Assembly (NCBI RefSeq): GCF_019969725.1
Contig: NZ_JAHXYW010000016.1
Coordinates: forward strand, 18,183 to 82,182
Source: Neobacillus bataviensis
GTDB taxonomy: Bacteria; Bacillota; Bacilli; Bacillales_B; DSM-18226
DNA: 64,000 bases
Direction of reading: 5' to 3'
Part shown: piece by piece, positions 8,385-15,644 of the stretch
Position numbering within the stretch: position 1 is the stretch's first letter
Layout: each line of letters opens with the position of its first letter
Position numbers and translations under genes: made by a program
Notes under the pieces: generated by a model
What the model was told of the DNA's origin: nothing
The model's database searches: none
What the model saw: only the letters and a program-made list of their open reading frames with translations

Positions 8385-8831
8385 TTGACCTATCAAGAAA
8401 AAAAGAGCATCGTATCAGTGATCACCGTAGTCCTCATTTTCATCTCATTTTGGTTATACAAGTATCCACAGCATCCTGAAGGCGGACTGGAGTCAGCAGA
8501 AACCTTTCGTTATTGGGGCTTCTTCGTCATTCAATTGACTTTGGTTTCAATCGTCGTGCACATCATAATCAGCATTATTTTTAATATCGTCTTTAGAATG
8601 ACGACCAGAGAAAAGGAACCTACATTTGCAGATGAACTGGATAAGTTAATTGCCTTAAAAGCGAGCCGCAATTCTTTTTTTGTGTTTATCATGGGCTTTC
8701 TTTTTGCCATGGGATCGATGATCATTTTTGAGCCGTCACAGGTGATGTTCATGATCTTGATTATTTCAGGATTCCTTTCAGATGTGACAGGCTCAGTTAC
8801 GAAAATTTATCACTATCGGAGAGGAGTCTAA
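8385..8831 (+). CDS. Small four-helix membrane protein, DUF2178-like
   Basis: A 148-aa protein with about four membrane helices (residues about 8-24, 42-68, 97-112, 118-138) and a short charged loop ([16 protein letters not shown]). The start is TTG with AGGAGG 8 nt upstream. It ends one base before the next gene, which encodes a small XRE regulator. Small membrane proteins of this kind paired with a 70-80 aa XRE regulator are common in Bacillaceae. Their function is unknown; the regulator may respond to a signal linked to the membrane protein. Confidence 0.7.
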   Translation: MTYQEKKSIVSVITVVLIFISFWLYKYPQHPEGGLESAETFRYWGFFVIQLTLVSIVVHIIISIIFNIVFRMTTREKEPTFADELDKLIALKASRNSFFVFIMGFLFAMGSMIIFEPSQVMFMILIISGFLSDVTGSVTKIYHYRRGV

Positions 8832-8832
8832 C

Positions 8833-9057
8833 ATGGGAAAAAATCTTGTCGGCAATCACATTCGAAAATTACGTTTCAACCATGATGAAATGACACAGCA
8901 GCAGCTGGCTGACAAGGTAGGCGTGACAAGACAAACCATCGTCGCTCTCGAAAAGGGGAAGTACTCCCCATCCCTGGAACTGGCTTTTCGCATTGCTCAC
9001 GCCTTTAACTTACCCTTGGACGAAGTGTTCTTTTATCATAAAAACACAAAGCCATAA
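8833..9057 (+). CDS. Small XRE-family (Cro/CI-like) regulator
   Basis: A 74-aa protein that is almost only a helix-turn-helix: [20 protein letters not shown], then [20 protein letters not shown] and LPLDEVFF. It matches the YgzD-type regulators of Bacillus. It lacks a sensor domain and is translated directly after the membrane protein gene, so the two form an operon. The likely targets are the TTTACAT palindromes in its own promoter. Confidence 0.85.
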   Translation: MGKNLVGNHIRKLRFNHDEMTQQQLADKVGVTRQTIVALEKGKYSPSLELAFRIAHAFNLPLDEVFFYHKNTKP

Positions 9058-9097
9058 GCTTGAATGTGCATGAAATTATGCAGAGAGGGCGATGAAA

Positions 9098-9796
9098 ATG
9101 GATTCAACTAAGAAAGCTGCAAAAATTGTGGGTGTACTGTTTATACTTGCTGCCGTTACGGCAATAATCGGTCTTATTTTATACAACCCAATCCTTAATG
9201 GTCCTGATTATATGATAAATGGTTCCGAACACGCCAATCAGGTAGTACTCGGAGTGCTTATGGAGCTAATGCTTGTTGTCTCAGCAGTTGGTACTGCCAC
9301 TACCATGTTTCCGATTTTAAGAAAGTATAATGAAACGATCGCTCTTTGGCATCTTTGTTTCAGGTTTCTTGAAGCAATTATCATTACGGTAGGTGTAATC
9401 AGTATGTTGTCCCTATTGACCTTAAGTCAGGAATTTGCAGCTGCAGGAGCCCCGGATTCCGAATCCTTTCAAACTTCAGGTATCGTATTAAAAGCAATAC
9501 ATGCATGGACATTTATGCTTGGTCCTCTTTTCATGCTGGGTATCAATACGATGATGTATAGTTATATTTTCTATAAATCGAGGCTCGTACCCAGGTTTAT
9601 CCCTATTTTGGGCATGACGGGGGCAACTCTTGTTTTTATTTATGGATTGCTCGTAATGTTCGGTGTGATTGAACAAATATCTGTTTGGAGTATATTGTCA
9701 CTGCCAGTTGCAGCAAATGAAATGATTTTGGCAGTATGGCTACTGGTGAAAGGATTCGATGAATCTGCACTTGCTTCTCTTTCTGCAAAAAAGTAA
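9098..9796 (+). CDS. DUF4386 family membrane protein
   Basis: A 232-aa protein with about six hydrophobic segments (residues about 10-28, 48-72, 86-108, 130-152, 166-186, 196-215 ). The order matches DUF4386 proteins, including the N-terminal KKAAKIVGVLFILAAVTAIIG stretch seen in two parts and the central LWHLCFRFLEAI. The start is taken at the second ATG (9098), since AGAGGG is 8 nt upstream of it and only 2 nt from the ATG at 9092. Its function is unknown. It follows the XRE gene by 40 bp and could be co-transcribed with it. Confidence 0.75.
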   Translation: MDSTKKAAKIVGVLFILAAVTAIIGLILYNPILNGPDYMINGSEHANQVVLGVLMELMLVVSAVGTATTMFPILRKYNETIALWHLCFRFLEAIIITVGVISMLSLLTLSQEFAAAGAPDSESFQTSGIVLKAIHAWTFMLGPLFMLGINTMMYSYIFYKSRLVPRFIPILGMTGATLVFIYGLLVMFGVIEQISVWSILSLPVAANEMILAVWLLVKGFDESALASLSAKK

Positions 9797-9827
9797 GCGT
9801 TTATGAAAAATTATTTTAAAAAAACAT

Positions 9828-9857
9828 TTGACAAGATGTCAATTTACCTTGTATTTT
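9828..9857 (+). promoter_or_regulatory. Promoter of the T-box leader, -35 within a palindrome
   Basis: TTGACA (9828-9833), 18 bp, then TATTTT (9852-9857). The -35 box is one arm of the palindrome TTGACA-AGA-TGTCAA (9828-9842), which may be a repressor site. A second inverted repeat, ACTTAAA-N12-TTTAAGT, follows at about 9873-9899, before the leader. Confidence 0.5.
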
Positions 9858-9924
9858 ATTAATATACTTTAACACTTAAAAGCGTTTTAGCGTTTAAGTA
9901 TATTGGTAAATATAACAGCCTAGC

Positions 9925-10115
9925 ATTCTAGTAGTACCTTCTTAACAGCCAATAGAGACTGGACGGGTGGTGAAAGTCCAGGTGAGAAGATGTACGAATT
10001 ACACATGCAGCTTTATGGGCATATTTTTTAGAGTGGACCCGATTGGGTCAAAAAGGGTGGTACCGCGGAGAGTCACTTCGTCCCTTATTTGGGATGGAGG
10101 ACTCTCTTTTTTATT
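9925..10115 (+). promoter_or_regulatory. T-box riboswitch, tyrosine (UAC) specifier
   Basis: The conserved T-box GGGTGGTACCGCGG lies at 10055-10068. In Stem I, AGTA (9933-9936) precedes CTTCTTA (9938-9944), which pairs with TGAGAAG (9983-9989). An AGAGA motif and the apical stem CTGGAC/GTCCAG (9959-9964/9976-9981) lie inside. The specifier position after TGAGAAG reads ATG-TAC-GAA, giving UAC for tyrosine at 9993-9995. A terminator hairpin completes the element. Uncharged tRNA-Tyr should favour read-through into the phenylalanine hydroxylase gene, which makes tyrosine. The specifier call rests on manual folding. Confidence 0.88.
10068..10112 (+). terminator. T-box terminator hairpin
   Basis: GAGAGTC (10068-10074) pairs with GACTCTC (10100-10106), with an inner GTCCC/GGGAT stem and a T-rich tail. 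It overlaps the T-box sequence, as needed for the mutually exclusive antiterminator. Confidence 0.85.
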
Positions 10116-10137
10116 TTTCAACAAGGAGTGACAGCAA

Positions 10138-11853
10138 ATGGAAGCAACTTTAACAAAAATTCCGAAACATTTACAAAAATATGTAGTGGATCAGCAATAT
10201 GAAAAATACACAGCGATTGATCAGGCTGTTTGGCGTTATGTGATGAGACAAAATCATCATTTCCTTAAAGAATCTGCCCATCCAGCCTACACGGGCGGTT
10301 TAACAGCCTCCGGTATTTCAATTGAAAAAATTCCGAATGTCCATGATATGAACGAAGCACTTTCACCTTTCGGCTGGAGTGCCGCCAACATTGATGGATT
10401 CATTCCTGGAGTGGTTTTCTTCGATTTTCAGGCCCATGGCATTTTACCGATTGCTTCAGACATTCGGAAGCTGGAGAATATTCAATATACTCCTGCTCCT
10501 GATATCATTCATGAAGCGGCGGGACATGCTCCCATTCTAGTAGACGAGAAATTCTCGGAATATGTAAAACTATTTGGAAGCATTGGCTCAAAGGCACTTG
10601 CCACAAGCGAAGAACATGAATTGTTTGAAGCAACCAGAGCATACTCCAACCTTTTAGAAACCGGAACAGCTACAGAAAAAGAGATTGCTGCAGCAAAAGC
10701 ACTTTTTGAAGAAAAACAAGCGAATGTCACCGAACTTTCAGAGGCAGAGCAAATTTCCAGACTGTACTGGTGGACGGTCGAATACGGGTTAATCGGCACC
10801 ATGGAGGAACCAAAAATTTATGGTGCAGGACTTCTGTCTTCCGTGGCGGAAGGAAGAAGCAGTCTAACGGATTCAGTCGAAAAGCGGCCATTTGATTTAC
10901 AGACTGTAATTGAAACCGGCTTTGATATCACAAAGCCTCAACCACAATTGTTTGTATGTGAGAGCTTTGAGCAGTTAATTGAGGCGGTTAAGGAATTTGC
11001 CAGCAATATGGCGTTCAATAAAGGCGGGACTGAAAGCCTCGAAAAGGCACTCCGCTCTAACCATACGGCGACCATCCAATATGATTCTGGCGTTCAGCTA
11101 ACTGGAACCGTAAGTACCATTTTAAAAGATTCGAACGGTGAGGCTTGCTACATTCGAACACAAGGGCCATCGGCTTTAGCCTATAATCATAAAGAACTGA
11201 GAGGACATGGGAAGGGAAGCCATGGAGATGGATTCAGTGCCCCGGTTGGAAGATTGAAAAAATCCACGTGTCCGCTAGGAGAAATGGAAATAGGAAAAGA
11301 GTACACGCTTCAATATGAAAGCGGTGTGACCGTGACAGGAATTCCTCAGCAATTCCTACGTGAACAAGAAAGGCTTCTCGTTATTTCTTTCGAAAACTGT
11401 ACCGTTTTATTGAATGATGTGATTCTCTATCATCCGGAATGGGGCATGTTTGACTTAGTAGTAGGAGAGACCATTACTTCTGTCTTTGCTGGAGCAGCAG
11501 ACTCCGAACAGTTTTACTCCGATTTGGAAGAAGTGGTACAGAAGCCACTGCAGAAAAAGGAAGAAACCATGCTTGAAAAGCTTTACAGCGATGTAAGGAG
11601 ATTAAGAGAAACGGTCATGATCCGTGAAAAATTGGAAGAAGCTCTGAAAAGAGTACTCGATCAGCTATCTTCTGACTTTCCAGAGGATTGGCTGCTGCGA
11701 GTGGAAATCTTTGAGCTTATGGAGCAGCATCATGTGCTTACTTCTTGGAAAAATGTCCTCCTTCAACAGTTGGACGGAATCCAAACGCTTCATCCGGAAT
11801 TCCCTGAACTGATCCAGAGAGGATTACGGTTAGCGAAAGAGAAAGGTCTGTAA
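10138..11853 (+). CDS. phhA: Aromatic amino acid hydroxylase (phenylalanine 4-monooxygenase)
   Basis: A 571-aa pterin- and iron-dependent enzyme that converts phenylalanine to tyrosine. The catalytic domain (residues about 20-280) has the two iron histidines in PDIIHEAAGHAP and the iron glutamate in YWWTVEYGL. After about residue 300 comes an extension of some 270 residues with no domain I recognise. Typical bacterial PhhA is only about 260-300 aa; long versions are found in Bacillus. The tyrosine T-box leader upstream and the GTP cyclohydrolase gene 4 bp downstream both fit tyrosine synthesis with its own pterin supply. No pterin carbinolamine dehydratase gene is nearby. Confidence 0.92.
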   Translation: MEATLTKIPKHLQKYVVDQQYEKYTAIDQAVWRYVMRQNHHFLKESAHPAYTGGLTASGISIEKIPNVHDMNEALSPFGWSAANIDGFIPGVVFFDFQAHGILPIASDIRKLENIQYTPAPDIIHEAAGHAPILVDEKFSEYVKLFGSIGSKALATSEEHELFEATRAYSNLLETGTATEKEIAAAKALFEEKQANVTELSEAEQISRLYWWTVEYGLIGTMEEPKIYGAGLLSSVAEGRSSLTDSVEKRPFDLQTVIETGFDITKPQPQLFVCESFEQLIEAVKEFASNMAFNKGGTESLEKALRSNHTATIQYDSGVQLTGTVSTILKDSNGEACYIRTQGPSALAYNHKELRGHGKGSHGDGFSAPVGRLKKSTCPLGEMEIGKEYTLQYESGVTVTGIPQQFLREQERLLVISFENCTVLLNDVILYHPEWGMFDLVVGETITSVFAGAADSEQFYSDLEEVVQKPLQKKEETMLEKLYSDVRRLRETVMIREKLEEALKRVLDQLSSDFPEDWLLRVEIFELMEQHHVLTSWKNVLLQQLDGIQTLHPEFPELIQRGLRLAKEKGL

Positions 11854-11857
11854 AACT

Positions 11858-12496
11858 ATGTTTATAAAAGAATTAGAGTCTATTTCAAATAAATTTCCTG
11901 GAATGATCGATGATCCTTACGCTAGGGACAATCAAAAAAATGTTCAGGTTACTAAAATCTTGTCAGCCTTTAGAAATCTGATTGAATTATGCGGAGATGA
12001 TCCTGATCGGGATGGCCTTGAAGAGACGCCGTATCGGGTGCTAAAAGCATTTCTTGAATATACGGAAGGAAACCGGGAAGACCCGAAAACCCATTTAGAG
12101 AAAACGTTTGATGTAAATCATAGGGAGCTCATTCTGGTGAAAGACATTGAATTCCATTCTCTTTGCGAGCACCATTTTGCGCCATTTTTCGGTGTAGCCC
12201 ATGTAGGTTATATTCCTAATGATAAAATTACAGGTCTGTCTAAATTGGCACGCTTAGTAGAGGGATATGCTAAGAGATTTCAGGTACAGGAACGTCTCAC
12301 CAACGAAATTGCCGAGGCAATTGAGGAAATTCTTCAGCCAAGAGGGACGATGGTCGTTATTGAAGCCAAACATATGTGTATGTGTGGAAGAGGGGTAAAG
12401 AAATCAAACGCTACCACTACTACCACCGCTGCTCGTGGCGTATTTGCTGAACAATCAGATGCCAGGGCTGAGTTTTTATCATTTTTACAAAGATAA
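11858..12496 (+). CDS. folE: GTP cyclohydrolase I
   Basis: A 212-aa enzyme converting GTP to dihydroneopterin triphosphate, the first step of folate and pterin synthesis. The family motifs SLCEHHFAPF (zinc Cys/His), GLSKLARLVEGYAKRFQVQERLT and HMCMCGRGVKK (second zinc Cys) are intact. The N-terminus is about 20 residues longer than B. subtilis MtrA/FolE. It starts 4 bp after phhA, so it is part of the T-box operon. This suggests it supplies the tetrahydropterin for PhhA rather than housekeeping folate, for which another copy is likely elsewhere (inference). Confidence 0.95.
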   Translation: MFIKELESISNKFPGMIDDPYARDNQKNVQVTKILSAFRNLIELCGDDPDRDGLEETPYRVLKAFLEYTEGNREDPKTHLEKTFDVNHRELILVKDIEFHSLCEHHFAPFFGVAHVGYIPNDKITGLSKLARLVEGYAKRFQVQERLTNEIAEAIEEILQPRGTMVVIEAKHMCMCGRGVKKSNATTTTTAARGVFAEQSDARAEFLSFLQR

Positions 12497-12501
12497 AGTA
12501 A

Positions 12502-12537
12502 ACTCCTTCAGTCATTTACTGAAGGAGTATTCTTTTT
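12502..12537 (+). terminator. Intrinsic terminator of the phhA-folE operon
   Basis: ACTCCTTCAGT and ACTGAAGGAGT form a perfect 11-bp stem with a 5-nt loop and a T-rich tail. Confidence 0.9.
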
Positions 12538-12630
12538 AAAAGGCTATTAGTACAATTAGTCATTAATATATAGATTAGGTTATATTTATATTTGTAGACT
12601 TAAATATCATTGATTAATGGGGCTGATACG

Positions 12631-13815
12631 ATGGAATCATTCTTTTCACCAGAAATACGCCGGAATCCTTATCCGATGTACAAAATGATGCGTGAGACAC
12701 AACCGGTACTATTCTTTGAACCCTATAACATCTGGTCTGTTTTTCGCTATGATGATGTTAAAACTGTCCTATCAGATCATACTCGATTTTCATCACAATA
12801 CGTTGATAAAAACTTGCCACAAGCAACTGCCTCCATGCAAACAAGAATGAACTCTAGTTTGATTACGAGTGATCCACCACGACACACGAAATTGCGTTCA
12901 CTTGTCAGTCGCGCTTTTACCCCACGTGCAATTGAAGCACTTGAGCCACGGATTCATGACATTACGAATGAGCTTCTTGACCGAATTTCAGATAAAGAAA
13001 ATTTTGATCTTGTACAAGATCTCTCTTATCCTCTACCCGTTATCGTCATAGCCGAAATGCTCGGTATTCCAAGTGGTGACCGTGAACAATTCAAGTATTG
13101 GTCAGATGAGGTCGTTGCCTCCGCAGATCAAGCAATCGGTGGAACGAGTGCAGACTCGACAAAAGCTCACCAAGAAATGAATGAATATTTCCGAAAGATT
13201 ATTACGAAACGAAGAGAAGATCCGCAAGGTGATCTTATTAGTGCCTTAATTCAGGCAGAGGAGGATCATCAGCATTTAAGCGAGGAAGATGTATTATCAT
13301 TTTGCTGGCTCTTGCTGGTTGCCGGTAACGAAACAACCACAAATTTAATTAGTAATACGGTCCTTACCTTATTGGAGCAGCCGAATGAGTTGGAACGACT
13401 TCGCAACAACTTGGACCTACTACCTTCTGCAATTGAAGAAACGCTGCGTTATCGTTCTCCAGTCCAAGCCATGTTCCGATTTGCGAAGCAGGATATTGAA
13501 ATTAGCGGCACAACCATTCCTGAAGGAAGTCGAATCATCGCTTGGATCGGTTCAGCGAATCGTGACCCCGATAAGTTTGCCAATCCGGAACAATTTGATA
13601 TGACTCGTAATCCGAATCCGCATATAGCATTTGGTCATGGTATTCATTTTTGCTTGGGTGCACCATTAGCTCGAATGGAAGCAAAAATTGCCTTATCGTT
13701 GCTGCTATCTAGAATTCCTCAATTCGAAAGGATAAATGATGAACCTTTGGAAATGGCGCGTGGTTTTATCGTGAATGGTGTGAAGAATCTCCCACTAAAA
13801 ATCGTTGGTAGATAA
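12631..13815 (+). CDS. Cytochrome P450, soluble bacterial type
   Basis: A 394-aa haem monooxygenase. The oxygen-binding I helix is LLLVAGNETTTN (about residue 230), the ExxR pair is EETLRYR, and the haem loop is FGHGIHFCLGAPLAR with the axial Cys at about residue 343. There is no membrane anchor. The frame can be extended to a TTG at 12610, but the ATG at 12631 gives the N-terminus usual for this group (MESFFSPEIRRNPYP). It resembles CYP107/CYP109-type enzymes of Bacillus, which accept fatty acids, terpenes or polyketides. No redox partner or biosynthetic genes are next to it, so the substrate is unknown. Confidence 0.92.
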   Translation: MESFFSPEIRRNPYPMYKMMRETQPVLFFEPYNIWSVFRYDDVKTVLSDHTRFSSQYVDKNLPQATASMQTRMNSSLITSDPPRHTKLRSLVSRAFTPRAIEALEPRIHDITNELLDRISDKENFDLVQDLSYPLPVIVIAEMLGIPSGDREQFKYWSDEVVASADQAIGGTSADSTKAHQEMNEYFRKIITKRREDPQGDLISALIQAEEDHQHLSEEDVLSFCWLLLVAGNETTTNLISNTVLTLLEQPNELERLRNNLDLLPSAIEETLRYRSPVQAMFRFAKQDIEISGTTIPEGSRIIAWIGSANRDPDKFANPEQFDMTRNPNPHIAFGHGIHFCLGAPLARMEAKIALSLLLSRIPQFERINDEPLEMARGFIVNGVKNLPLKIVGR

Positions 13816-13833
13816 AAAATGGCTCAATTATGT

Positions 13834-13870
13834 AGTTCCTATGTCTTTTCTGGACAAGGAACTTTTTTAT
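13834..13870 (+). terminator. Intrinsic terminator after the P450 gene
   Basis: AGTTCC ... GGAACT with an inner GTC/GAC pairing, followed by TTTTTTATTTT. Confidence 0.75.
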
Positions 13871-13937
13871 TTTAATAAATACCTTACTAACACTTTTTTT
13901 AAATTCCTTCTCCCAACTGGTCCATTTTTGTTAAGGG

Positions 13938-13973
13938 AATAATCCTCACTCTGGAGTAAAGAGGAGGATTATT
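13938..13973. repeat. Inverted repeat downstream of the YjcZ-like gene
   Basis: AATAATCCTC (13938-13947) and GAGGATTATT (13964-13973) form a perfect 10-bp stem. It may end transcription of the minus-strand small gene, although the T tract is weak. Confidence 0.45.
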
Positions 13974-13989
13974 TAATAGGGCTCATTTT

Positions 13990-14175
13990 TCAGCAGAAAC
14001 AAACTGCACCAACAATAATTAATAAAATGAACAGCACTACGATGATGATAAATTCGTTGCACCCATGAACAGGAAAACAACCTCCATAAACAGGAGCCGC
14101 ACAGCCGAATCCATAAGACAATGCTGGCTGGGGAATAACATTAGCACCAGCAAAATGTGGTATGGCATTATCCAT
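13990..14175 (-). CDS. YjcZ family small sporulation-type protein
   Basis: A 61-aa protein rich in Gly, Pro, Ala and Cys. It ends in a hydrophobic helix (FIIIVVLFILLIIVGAVCF) that is the hallmark of YjcZ-type proteins, which in Bacillus are linked to spores (SscA is a relative). The start is taken at ATG 14175, with AAAGGAAG 8 nt upstream. The frame can be read from a GTG at 14184, but that overlaps the ribosome site. It is a single-gene unit. Confidence 0.75.
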   Translation of the reverse strand: MDNAIPHFAGANVIPQPALSYGFGCAAPVYGGCFPVHGCNEFIIIVVLFILLIIVGAVCFC

Positions 14176-14184
14176 TTTTAACAC

Positions 14185-14933
14185 TTCCTTTCTAAAGTTG
14201 GAGAATTACTTAGACATTACACTATATAATACACTTAGAAAGGAAATTAGAGCCCGTCTATATCAAATATGGGCAGAAGCATAGAAATTGAGTAATGGAC
14301 CTAAAGTATTTTGACCAGAAATCAAAATTAGTTAATAGAAAAGAAGAAAAACATCTTGAATATATAGGTTTTGTTCTTCTTGTCCCTATGAAGGACATTT
14401 TTCTCACTTTCCGGATGAGTTAGGGCATTATGAATCTCTTTTAGTGACCGTTGTTCCTGATTACTAGATGGGTTTTGTCCTTCATTTACCTTATGAAGGA
14501 CAATTCTCTAACTTCCCAAATGAGTTAGGGGATTATGACTCTCTTTAATTGACCGTTTTCGTGATTGCTAGATGGGTTTTGTCTTTCATTTACCCTGTGA
14601 AGGAGAATTCTCTCACTTCCCGGATAAGTTAGGGCATTACGACCCCTCCTTAATTGACCGTTCTCCTCATTTTAGGATTGGCTATGTCCTATATCCTCAA
14701 ATCAACAAGAGGCAAAATCAACATTAATTCTTAACTTACTAATGCATGAGGGTAACCTCCAATTATAAGAAAAGACATGAGATAGTGTTTCATATATTTA
14801 ATGGTTGATTGTCATAGAGAATTAGTTCATCAAAAAAGATTCTGGCCATAAAATAGAAAATAAGAGATGAAGAAATGAATGATTATGATTAAGGCATCGG
14901 AGTTAGATTTAACGATAGATAGAAGGTGATAAT
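14185..14933. other. Gene-free 750-bp stretch containing tandem repeats
   Basis: No convincing coding frame was found on either strand. The middle holds three 104-bp repeats, described separately. The rest is AT-rich sequence with nothing recognised except the ribosome site (GAAGGTGAT) of the next gene. Confidence 0.7.
14367..14681. repeat. Three 104-bp tandem direct repeats
   Basis: Units start with GGTTTTGT at 14367, 14471 and 14575, an exact spacing of 104 bp. A fragment of a fourth copy (TTAGGATTGGCTATGTCC) follows at about 14672. Each unit holds a hairpin, clearest in unit 2 (TGTCCTTCAT / ATGAAGGACA), and a weaker one, CTAACT...AGTTAG. The spacing is not a multiple of three and stops occur, so the repeats are non-coding. 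Confidence 0.9.
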
Positions 14934-15518
14934 ATGGAAGCAATCGTCTTGGCTGCTGGATATTCCAGCCGGGCCAATGCTTTCAAAATGACTCTGCCAC
15001 TGGGGAAAAGGAGCATATTGGAGCAAACGATATCTAAATTTGAAGGAGTATGCAGCAGGGTCATCGTCGTAGCGGGTTATCAAGCGGAAATTATTCAGGA
15101 AGAAGTGGCGAAACTCAGCAGTAAAAATGACTATTCCTTTCAGATCCAATTTGTTTATAATGAAGAATTTCACAAGGGAATGTTTAGCTCCATTCAAAGG
15201 GGCTGCAACGAAGTAAATGCCTCTGACTTAATTATCACACCCGGGGACTGTCCCCTTGTAAAAAAAGAGACAGTTCATCAAATAGCCAAACACATAGGGG
15301 ACGTAGTGATTCCAAGCTTTCACTATAAAGGCGGCCACCCCATCAAATTATCAAGCGAAGTGAAGCAGAGAATTCTCGAAACCAATCCAGAAAGTAATTT
15401 GCGTGTGGTCCTCGGCGGTTACGAAAAGACATACCTTACTGTAGGTGATCCAGGAGTACTAATGGATGTTGATACGCCGGAGGATTACCAAAAAGCAATT
15501 GATTACAATAAAGCTTGA
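14934..15518 (+). CDS. pucB: MobA-like nucleotidyltransferase, molybdenum cofactor cytidylyltransferase
   Basis: A 194-aa NTP-transferase. The N-terminal loop is AAGYSSRANAFKMTLPLG, which is the AGxSxRxGxxK pattern with AFKM in place of GxxK. A central TPGDCPL carries the metal-binding Asp, and GHPIKL and DVDTPEDYQ follow. Such proteins (MocA/PucB) add CMP to molybdopterin for xanthine dehydrogenase-type enzymes. It lies directly upstream of the large molybdenum subunit, matching B. subtilis pucB in content. The gap to the next gene holds a palindromic repeat, but no T-tract terminator was seen. The exact substrate is inferred from context. Confidence 0.82.
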   Translation: MEAIVLAAGYSSRANAFKMTLPLGKRSILEQTISKFEGVCSRVIVVAGYQAEIIQEEVAKLSSKNDYSFQIQFVYNEEFHKGMFSSIQRGCNEVNASDLIITPGDCPLVKKETVHQIAKHIGDVVIPSFHYKGGHPIKLSSEVKQRILETNPESNLRVVLGGYEKTYLTVGDPGVLMDVDTPEDYQKAIDYNKA

Positions 15519-15566
15519 ATTTCTCAATATTTCCTGAATATAAATGAATCATAAACGAATACCAGA

Positions 15567-15619
15567 GGGACGGTTCTCATGGCTTAAATCAGATTAGTTA
15601 AGACCACAAGAACCGTCCC
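15567..15619. repeat. Palindromic repeat GGGACGGTTCT / AGAACCGTCCC, copy 1
   Basis: The arms at 15567-15577 and 15609-15619 are perfect inverted repeats, and the left arm is followed by CATGGCT. A second copy with the same arms and orientation lies at 63787-63840. It looks like a REP-like dispersed palindrome sitting inside the puc operon. Confidence 0.85.
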
Positions 15620-15644
15620 TTTGGCACAGAAGGGTGTTGTTGCA

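Noticed and set aside
14367..14681. CRISPR array
   Set aside because: The repeats are contiguous 104-bp units with no unique spacers and no cas genes nearby.
15621..15644. TTG start for the molybdenum subunit
   Set aside because: It directly abuts the palindromic repeat and has no ribosome site. ATG 15645 follows AGAAGGG.
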